Of a stretch of DNA of 11,130 nt, positions 6,228-11,130 are shown piece after piece (positions within the stretch are counted from its first letter, which is position 1; each line of letters starts with the position of its first letter). Made by a program: the position numbers and the translations under genes. Source of the stretch: Nitrospina sp. (lineage in GTDB: Bacteria > Nitrospinota > Nitrospinia > Nitrospinales > Nitrospinaceae); assembly GCA_004357365.1 (NCBI GenBank), contig SMVT01000062.1, positions 1 to 11,130 on the forward strand. Reading direction: 5' to 3'. The notes below the pieces were generated by a model. That model was not told the origin of the DNA, ran no database searches, and saw only the letters and a list, made by a program, of their open reading frames with translations.

Positions 6228-7550
6228 ATGCAATGTCTGATTATTGCCGCCGGCAAGGGTCATCGCCTGCGGAGTAAGGGTGATAGCAAACCCATTATTC
6301 CAATTTTCGGTATTCCTTTAATCGAGCGAGTCATCCGCTGTGCCCAAGAAGGTGGAGTGGATGACTTTTTTGTGGTCACCGGTTACCAGGGAGAGCGCGT
6401 TCGCGTTTTTCTCCATCATTTAGCTGACCGTCTTGGAATTCGTATTACCCCCATCGTTAACGAGGATTGGGAAAAAGAAAACGGCCTTTCGGTACTCAAG
6501 GCACGGGACTGCCTGCGCGAACCCTTTTTGTTGCTGATGGCGGATCACCTCTTTGATCCGTCTATTGTTCGAAAGTTGATCGAGCTTCCATTAGCCGATG
6601 GAGAAATTGCCCTCGGCGTGGATGGCAACAGGAGCAACCCCCTGATCGACCTGGAGGATGTCACTCGCGTAAAGACCGAAGGGGGGAAGATCCGGGATAT
6701 CGGCAAAAACCTGAAAGATTACAATGGATTTGATACGGGTTTGTTCGTATGCACTCCCGCCATTTTTGACGCCCTGGAGCGGTGTGAGAAAGAAACCGGC
6801 GATACTTCTTTGTCTGGAGCAGTGCGGGGGCTGGCCTCCAGCGGAAGGGCCAATGCGGTCGACATAAACGGTCATTTCTGGATCGATGTGGATGATCCTG
6901 AAGCTTTCCGGCGCGCGGAAAACGCCCTTTTGGATCACCTGCGGGGGAAGACCCACGACGGTCCGGTCGCCCGTTTTTTAAACCGGCCTTTGTCCATAAG
7001 AATTTCCCGCCAACTGGTCAATTACTCAATTACCCCGAATCAGATATCCCTGATTTCTTTTCTGTTTTCGATGCTGGCCGCCGGTCTGTTCTCCCTGGGC
7101 GGTTATCCGGCCCTTTTCTGGGGCGGCGTTCTCGCGCAATTCGCCTCGGTGATCGACGGTTGCGATGGCGAAGTGGCACGGCTCAAGTTCCAAACCAGTG
7201 ACTACGGGAAATGGTTGGATGCCGTACTGGACCGCTATGCCGACGCATTCCTGCTTTTTGGCCTCACTTGGCACGCCTATGTGGATAGGACCGAAGGCCT
7301 TGTCCTGTTTGTCGGATTCCTGGCGATCATTGGGTCTTTTTTGTTGAGTTACACGGCGGACAAATACGACCATCTGATGGGCCGCCAGATTCGCCAAGGC
7401 ATAGGACTCCGACTGGGCCGGGATATCCGTGTCTTCATCATATTTCTCGGCGCGGTGCTTCATCTACCTTTTTGGACGTTGTTGGTGATCGCCGTGACGA
7501 TGAACCTTGAAACCATACGCCGACTGGTAATCTGCCGGGATCATGGATAG
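6228..7550 (+). CDS. Fused CTP:inositol-1-phosphate cytidylyltransferase / CDP-alcohol phosphotransferase (IPCT-DIPPS type)
   Basis: A 440-residue two-domain protein. Residues 1-230 are a nucleotidyltransferase: LIIAAGKGHRL (4-14), NGLSVL (85-90), MADH (104-107), GFDTGLF (167-173), WIDVDDPEAF (218-227). Residues ~240-440 are a membrane CDP-alcohol phosphotransferase with the full D(x)2DG(x)2AR(x)8G(x)3D(x)3D motif (Asp310, Asp313, Arg318, Gly327, Asp331, Asp335) and several helices. This architecture is known as the bifunctional enzyme that makes CDP-inositol from inositol-1-phosphate and joins it to a second inositol-1-phosphate, giving phosphorylated di-myo-inositol phosphate. The inositol-phosphate synthase directly upstream supplies the substrate. 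A lipid acceptor, making phosphatidylinositol-like products, is an alternative. The ATG at 6228 fits the usual N-terminus of the domain; a start at 6174 would overlap the previous gene. Confidence 0.88.
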   Translation: MQCLIIAAGKGHRLRSKGDSKPIIPIFGIPLIERVIRCAQEGGVDDFFVVTGYQGERVRVFLHHLADRLGIRITPIVNEDWEKENGLSVLKARDCLREPFLLLMADHLFDPSIVRKLIELPLADGEIALGVDGNRSNPLIDLEDVTRVKTEGGKIRDIGKNLKDYNGFDTGLFVCTPAIFDALERCEKETGDTSLSGAVRGLASSGRANAVDINGHFWIDVDDPEAFRRAENALLDHLRGKTHDGPVARFLNRPLSIRISRQLVNYSITPNQISLISFLFSMLAAGLFSLGGYPALFWGGVLAQFASVIDGCDGEVARLKFQTSDYGKWLDAVLDRYADAFLLFGLTWHAYVDRTEGLVLFVGFLAIIGSFLLSYTADKYDHLMGRQIRQGIGLRLGRDIRVFIIFLGAVLHLPFWTLLVIAVTMNLETIRRLVICRDHG

Positions 7551-8106
7551 CATCGAATGCGCCAAACGGAAAATCAGGGAAGTCATCGCCGGCTCCAGGG
7601 TGCCGGAAGATCCTCGCCATGCTGATAACACGCTTGAATGGCTTCTTAAGTTCGCCCCCAAAACCGATCCGGCCATGCAAATTGCCGCACTCGCCCATGA
7701 TATTGACAGGGCGGTAGAGGCGCGAAAGGTGCGTCGCTCCGATTTTGACGATTATGATGTCTTCAAAGCCGCGCATGCCAAAAACGGGGCGAAGATTCTA
7801 CGGGAAATTCTGGATGATTGCCAAGTACCCAAACCTATTGGCGATGAGGCTTGCCGTCTGGTAACGCTTCATGAAGTGGGCGGCGACCCTCATTCCGACC
7901 TGCTCAAGGATGCTGATAGTATTTCCTATTTTGATGTCAATATGCCTTTGTACTTCCAACGCGAGGGCTGGGATGAAACGAAACGCCGGTGCGTTTGGGG
8001 CTATCAGCGGCTTTCTTCACGAGGAAAAGAGATAGTCAAAGGCATAACCTATGAAAACCAAACTCTGACGCGTTTATTAAATGAGGCCATTGGACGAACG
8101 GGCTGA
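7543..8106 (+). CDS. HD-domain protein, DUF4202-like (possible phosphohydrolase)
   Basis: A 187-residue soluble, mostly helical protein. Its start overlaps the stop of the fusion gene by 8 bp, indicating translational coupling. The order His26 (VPEDPRHADNTLEWL), His52-Asp53 (ALAHDIDRA), His78, His110 (LHEVGGDP) and Asp123/Asp125 (LLKDADSISYF) resembles the H...HD...D metal-binding pattern of HD-domain phosphohydrolases. The VPEDP-HA-NTLEWL and HE-GGDP phrases are ones I associate with DUF4202, a family without assigned function. In this operon a phosphatase would be needed to remove the terminal phosphate from the product of the upstream enzyme, so this protein is a candidate. That role is inference from position and fold only; a regulatory nucleotide or inositol-phosphate hydrolase is also possible. 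Confidence 0.78.
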   Translation: MDSIECAKRKIREVIAGSRVPEDPRHADNTLEWLLKFAPKTDPAMQIAALAHDIDRAVEARKVRRSDFDDYDVFKAAHAKNGAKILREILDDCQVPKPIGDEACRLVTLHEVGGDPHSDLLKDADSISYFDVNMPLYFQREGWDETKRRCVWGYQRLSSRGKEIVKGITYENQTLTRLLNEAIGRTG

Positions 8107-8111
8107 AAAGA

Positions 8112-8131
8112 GGTTTTAGGATCTAAAAACC
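8112..8131. terminator. AT-rich hairpin just after the inositol operon
   Basis: GGTTTTAG and CTAAAAACC pair around a GAT loop with one bulged A, beginning 6 nt after the HD gene stop. No T-run follows on the plus strand; on the minus strand a short T-rich stretch follows. It may help end transcription from either side. Confidence 0.3.
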
Positions 8132-8470
8132 GGGCCTGGTAGTGGAGACCGTGATCTTACTATGTGTTACCTCTCGGTTAGCTTCTGCTGGAAAAATCAG
8201 CGTAGGATCGCCCACCCACGAACTGATGCGGCACCTGCTTTTAATACCCCTGACAGCAAAATATTTTGAATTTGCCCCACCGCCTCACCCGCAATCGCAT
8301 TCTGCTTCTTAGCCGCCTACCTGTATTCATTATCGCAGAGGGAACACGGTGGATCAAAACAGCTTAAATTGGGAAAAGCCTGAATTGCGGTTACGGAACA
8401 TATAAATTTTTTGAACATTTAAAGTCGAAACCCCATCCCAGGACCGGGAAGGCGAGTCATCACACCCTCG
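8132..8470. other. Intergenic stretch without a recognisable gene
   Basis: Both strands lack a credible open frame or ribosome site. Short minus-strand frames read through pieces of about 30-40 codons but hit stops and match nothing I know. Base composition in 8132-8330 is closer to coding DNA than to the AT-rich intergenic DNA elsewhere in the window, so a decayed gene or element end is possible. A GAACAT direct repeat occurs at 8396-8401 and 8413-8418. Confidence 0.4.
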
Positions 8471-9292
8471 TTATCGACCTTCTTTGAAATACAGGGTGTT
8501 TTCCTTGGGCTGCGAGTAAGTATGGTAGGTTTTGGCCAGGATAAATCCATTGAACAGGGAAATGACCAGGACGCAGGCGGCGATGCCCTTCAAAACATGA
8601 TGATCCCCCTGCGCGGGGATTCGAATCAGGCCCCGGCCGGCCAAGACCGCACACAGCAGGGACACGGCAACCGCCGTTCCCATCAGGGCCAGCAATTCGG
8701 TGGAAAGACGGGTGTCCTTGTTCACATGGTTGAGCGCCGCCACCGCCAGGGAAAGCGGCAACAGGCTTAGAAAGTAAGCGCCCCACACCCCGCCGGCCTT
8801 TGGTTCCTTATAGCGTTTGAGCATGCGCAGTCCGAACACCAGAAGGACGAACAGCATGACTCCGGAAAACGTATCCACCGTCGCCCGTTCGCTTTGTTGT
8901 TGGCGAATAAAGTTCAAAGCGCCCAGCACGTATTGCGCGACTTCCTCCTCCTCCATTTCATAATAACCGCCCTGCTCCGTATCATAGGCAAACACGCGGG
9001 CGGTGTTGGATTCCGCCGGCAGGGCGATGGCCCGGTAATGATTCTTACCGGCCTTTTGGATTTCGAGATAAACGATTCCGGTATGGTATTTTAACTGGTA
9101 TCGGTCGATTTCGACGAGGTTGCGGGCGTAGCGCTGGTTTTCCTGGTGGAATTTCTGCTGGATGGCCATCAGGTCCTGCAGGGCCTTGCGGGCCTGCCAG
9201 TCCTGATCGGTTTCGAAGAGGCGGGTGCAACCGCCGGCCGAAAGGGCTATGATAATCAGCCAGAGGAGAGGCCGCTTGAACAATAAAGTCAT
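8471..9292 (-). CDS. Putative lipoprotein with pilin-like domain and four membrane helices
   Basis: A 273-residue protein I do not recognise. From the ATG at 9292 it begins with a short basic stretch and a hydrophobic segment ending in SAGGC, a passable lipobox with Cys22. An upstream start at 9373 would bury this signal. Residues ~33-112 look like the globular part of a type IV pilin or pseudopilin: a helix with ALQDLMAIQQKFHQENQRYA, then short strands containing YHTGIVYLEI and RVFAYDTEQGGYYEM. After an acidic helix come four likely membrane helices (about 142-157, 169-187, 200-218, 236-253). The 80-bp gap to the divergent pyrophosphatase gene must hold promoters for both. The pilin resemblance is by eye. 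Function is unknown; a cell-envelope role is likely. Confidence 0.7.
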   Translation of the reverse strand: MTLLFKRPLLWLIIIALSAGGCTRLFETDQDWQARKALQDLMAIQQKFHQENQRYARNLVEIDRYQLKYHTGIVYLEIQKAGKNHYRAIALPAESNTARVFAYDTEQGGYYEMEEEEVAQYVLGALNFIRQQQSERATVDTFSGVMLFVLLVFGLRMLKRYKEPKAGGVWGAYFLSLLPLSLAVAALNHVNKDTRLSTELLALMGTAVAVSLLCAVLAGRGLIRIPAQGDHHVLKGIAACVLVISLFNGFILAKTYHTYSQPKENTLYFKEGR

Positions 9293-9371
9293 TGCAGTTT
9301 GATCCGTTCGGGAATAAAAAGCCACACTTATATCACATCCACCGGGTCCCGGCAAGACAGGCGGAATCCCC

Positions 9372-9941
9372 ATGGACCGTATTATGAATCAACCTCCCAT
9401 CTGGAAGCAATTGAAGTTTGTCACCGGCAACGCCAACAAGGTCCGCGAGGCCCGGGACATTCTGGGGATCGATGTGGAGCAGATAACGGTCGATCACCTG
9501 CACGAAATCCAGACCAACGATATCCGCCAACTGGTCGAGCACAAAGTGGCCGCGGCCTGGGAGGAATTGCAGTGTCCGGTGCTGGTGGAGGATTCCGGAT
9601 TGATCTTCACCGCCTGGAACGGTCTGCCCGGGGCTCTGGTCAAGTGGTTCGAGAACAGTGTCGGGTGCGAGGGCATGCTGAAAATGCTGGAGCCGTTTGA
9701 GAACCGGCAGGCGGAAGCGGTGTGCCTGGCCGCGGTGTACGACGGCGAGACCCTGGTCGTCGGGGAGGGCCGGGTGACGGGGTTCATCGCCCGGAAAATC
9801 CGGGGCAGCCAGGGGTTCGGGTGGGACGTGATTTTCATTCCCGAAGGCGATAGCCGGACCTACGCCGAAATGTCTTCGGAAGAAAAAAATTCCATGTCCC
9901 ACCGTCGGCAGGCGTTCGAATCCCTCAAAAGCCAATTATGA
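9372..9941 (+). CDS. Non-canonical purine NTP pyrophosphatase, ITPA/HAM1 family
   Basis: A 189-residue enzyme expected to hydrolyse ITP, dITP and XTP to monophosphates and pyrophosphate, keeping deaminated purines out of nucleic acids. The nucleotide-binding TGNANK (18-23) and Glu26 come first. EDSGL (73-77) carries the catalytic Asp74. GLPGALVKWF (84-93), GFGWD (148-152), RTYAEMSSEEKN (162-173) and SHR (176-178) complete the family pattern. The LPG-x-x-x-KWF, GFGWD and TYAEM-EKN-SHR wording is closer to eukaryotic and archaeal ITPA than to E. coli RdgB, which has APG-YSARY and GFGYDP. AGGCGGA precedes the chosen ATG; an in-frame ATG at 9384 is possible. Its 3' end overlaps the convergent HEPN-type gene by 6 bp. 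Confidence 0.93.
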   Translation: MDRIMNQPPIWKQLKFVTGNANKVREARDILGIDVEQITVDHLHEIQTNDIRQLVEHKVAAAWEELQCPVLVEDSGLIFTAWNGLPGALVKWFENSVGCEGMLKMLEPFENRQAEAVCLAAVYDGETLVVGEGRVTGFIARKIRGSQGFGWDVIFIPEGDSRTYAEMSSEEKNSMSHRRQAFESLKSQL

Positions 9942-10346
9942 ATCCGCGTCCAGTGCGGACAACCGGTCGAACAGCGTTTTAAAAAGTTCGCGGTACTGCG
10001 TGAGTTTGGCGAATAGGGCATCGGCGTTTTCCTGCGCGGTGTCGGTTTTCATGGATCGGAAATCCTCCACGATATTTTTCCAGGGGATTCCTCCGGGAAC
10101 CCATTCCTTACGTTCCGCCAGTGCAAAGCATTTCTCCGGCGAATCACAGGAGTCCTGAATTTGCCGGGCGGCTCCCTGAATGCATTTCACCGCTGTGTTG
10201 AAGGTGAACTCGAAACGCTGGAGCGCCGCGTCCCGAAAATAATCCGTCGGTTCGTTCTTCTCCATCTGCTGGAGCCATTGCAGGTTCCAGTCCAGCTGGT
10301 TCAGTAAAATGTTTAATGGAGGAAGCTCCTCCGGAGTCGCAGTCAT
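9936..10346 (-). CDS. HI0074-type nucleotidyltransferase-binding (HEPN-like) protein
   Basis: A 136-residue all-helical protein. The central DYFRDAALQRFEFTFNTAVKC stretch (35-55) closely follows the DFIRDA-IQRFEFTFELAWK signature of the HI0074/TIGR01987 family, which pairs with small MNT-type nucleotidyltransferases as a substrate-binding or toxin/antitoxin partner. In typical members a later helix carries ED-RN-x-x-(S/T)H, an R-x(4-6)-H RNase-like motif. Here that place reads EDFRSMKTDTAQ (95-106): the Arg is kept but the His is missing. No nucleotidyltransferase gene is adjacent; both flanking genes belong to other families. It ends tail-to-tail with the pyrophosphatase gene. It may be an orphan antitoxin-type or binding protein. 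The start has only a weak ribosome site. Confidence 0.75.
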   Translation of the reverse strand: MTATPEELPPLNILLNQLDWNLQWLQQMEKNEPTDYFRDAALQRFEFTFNTAVKCIQGAARQIQDSCDSPEKCFALAERKEWVPGGIPWKNIVEDFRSMKTDTAQENADALFAKLTQYRELFKTLFDRLSALDADS

Positions 10347-10439
10347 AAGCTCGGATGTTCCGGGAAAAGTGAGTCCAGGGCGCCATGCCTGTCCGGATAC
10401 TGATTTTATTTCACAAACGGCCTGAAATGGGAAGAACTT

Positions 10440-10468
10440 TTGAATTGAAGATTTAATAATGATATTCT
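10440..10468 (+). promoter_or_regulatory. Candidate promoter for the DUF1566 gene
   Basis: TTGAAT (10440-10445) and TATTCT (10463-10468), four of six consensus bases each, are 17 bp apart in an AT-rich stretch about 55 bp before the start codon. Modest support only. Confidence 0.35.
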
Positions 10469-10520
10469 CTACCGTTGGTTTTTAAGTCTTTGGAATTTTT
10501 GTGATACCGGTGATTATCCC

Positions 10521-10946
10521 ATGACTTTACAGGAACGCTTTGTTGATAACGGTGACGAAACGGTGAGCGACCGCAAAACCGGATTGATGTGGAAGAAAAC
10601 CGACACCATGACCGACCTGAAAAAATGGGTCAACTATCAGGACAGCGTGGATTACGTCCGGGAACTCAAAGAGAAACGATTTGCCGGATATGACGACTGG
10701 CGATTGCCGACCAAGGATGAAATGTATTCTTTATATGATGAAACCTTGTCCCAGAAGGACAAGTTCGGGAAAATCATTCACATCAGCAACCAATTCGCCA
10801 GCGGCGGAGGATTTTCGATGATCGCCAAAATGGTGGACGGCCGGTTTCGCACCTGGGTTTTGAAGCTTCGGGACGGCGAGCACGAGAACCCCGACGGGTT
10901 GTGGACCCTGACCGAGGCCGCCCGGGCGGTTCGGTCGCAGACTTAA
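10521..10946 (+). CDS. DUF1566 (Lcl C-terminal-type) domain protein
   Basis: A 141-residue protein made of essentially one DUF1566 domain. The opening RFVDNGDETVSDRKTGLMW (6-24) and the central GYDDWRLPTKDEMYSLYD (56-73) are the family's two hallmarks, and the closing GLWTLTEAARAVR (126-138) fits the usual end. In Legionella this domain forms the C-terminus of the collagen-like adhesin Lcl. Here there is no signal peptide or collagen-like repeat, so the protein is probably cytoplasmic and its function unknown. It lies 39 bp upstream of the acetyl-CoA synthetase-type gene on the same strand, so the two may share a transcript. The start codon is the only reasonable one, though its ribosome site is weak. 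Confidence 0.85.
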   Translation: MTLQERFVDNGDETVSDRKTGLMWKKTDTMTDLKKWVNYQDSVDYVRELKEKRFAGYDDWRLPTKDEMYSLYDETLSQKDKFGKIIHISNQFASGGGFSMIAKMVDGRFRTWVLKLRDGEHENPDGLWTLTEAARAVRSQT

Positions 10947-10985
10947 ATACGTTTTATTAAAATTGATTGGAGAGGAGTTTTCTTC

Positions 10986-11130
10986 ATGACAGATATATAC
11001 GATCCCCCTGCCAACGTTTCCGAAACCGCCTGGATCAAAAGCATGGACCAGTACCGGGAAATGTATGAGCGTTCAATCAAGGATCCGGATGGCTTTTGGG
11101 CGGAGCAGGCTGAACAATTTATCTGGTTTA
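10986..11130 (+). CDS. acs: Acetyl-CoA synthetase-type acyl-CoA ligase (N-terminal fragment)
   Basis: The first 48 codons are visible before the right edge. The run YREMYERSIKDPDGFW (about 23-38) followed by AEQ matches the N-terminal domain of AMP-forming acetyl-CoA synthetases (typical pattern Y..LY..S..DP..FW), which activate acetate with ATP and CoA. A strong AGAGGAG ribosome site (10971-10977) lies 8 bp before the ATG. The AMP-binding core is outside the window, so a propionyl- or other short-chain acyl-CoA synthetase cannot be excluded. Confidence 0.85.
   Translation, partial: MTDIYDPPANVSETAWIKSMDQYREMYERSIKDPDGFWAEQAEQFIWF

Noticed and set aside
7026..7463. Minus-strand 145-codon open frame
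   Set aside because: It is antisense to the CDP-alcohol phosphotransferase domain, which has a complete catalytic motif.
8460..8786. Minus-strand 108-codon open frame
   Set aside because: It overlaps the membrane-helix part of the 8471-9292 gene in another frame and has no family resemblance.

Overview
The window holds parts of several ordinary bacterial operons. Protein-coding DNA is moderately GC-rich and the intergenic DNA is clearly AT-rich. Three gene combinations point to the lineage: a large cytochrome bd-like membrane protein followed by a membrane-anchored cytochrome c, myo-inositol-phosphate synthase followed by an inositol-phosphate cytidylyltransferase fusion, and an ITPA-type nucleotide pyrophosphatase. 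They suggest a Gram-negative respiratory bacterium, possibly of the Nitrospinota/Nitrospirota type, where bd-like proteins of this kind are known. This placement is an inference from gene content and no marker gene in the window settles it.

Layout. Positions 1-2879 (minus strand) encode a two-gene respiratory operon: the bd-like (CydA-related) subunit first, then a membrane-anchored monohaem cytochrome c cut off by the left edge. A perfect 17-nt palindrome lies about 40 bp upstream of the operon. Positions 3173-4204 (minus) encode RlmN, the radical-SAM rRNA/tRNA adenine methylase, with all its catalytic cysteines. Positions 4205-5029 are a long gene-free stretch. It contains a good sigma-70 promoter flanked by two copies of a C-tract/AATGAAAA/TCATG element, a second palindrome in the leader, and a GC-rich hairpin.

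Positions 5030-8106 (plus) are a tight three-gene operon: inositol-3-phosphate synthase, a fused CTP:inositol-1-phosphate cytidylyltransferase/CDP-alcohol phosphotransferase, and an HD-domain DUF4202-like protein whose start overlaps the previous stop. The first two genes supply inositol-1-phosphate, CDP-inositol and then an inositol phosphodiester (di-myo-inositol phosphate type) or an inositol lipid. The HD protein is a candidate for the phosphatase step that this pathway needs.

Positions 8107-8470 contain no recognisable gene. Next come a lipoprotein-like protein with a pilin-like domain and four membrane helices (minus, 8471-9292), an ITPA/HAM1-type NTP pyrophosphatase (plus, 9372-9941), a convergent and slightly overlapping HI0074/HEPN-type protein without a nucleotidyltransferase partner (minus, 9936-10346), a small DUF1566 (Lcl C-terminal-type) protein (plus, 10521-10946), and the first 48 codons of an acetyl-CoA synthetase-type enzyme (10986 to the right edge).

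I saw no tRNA, rRNA, CRISPR array or intact mobile element. The strongest leads are the inositol operon with its HD-domain third gene and the paired motif around its promoter.
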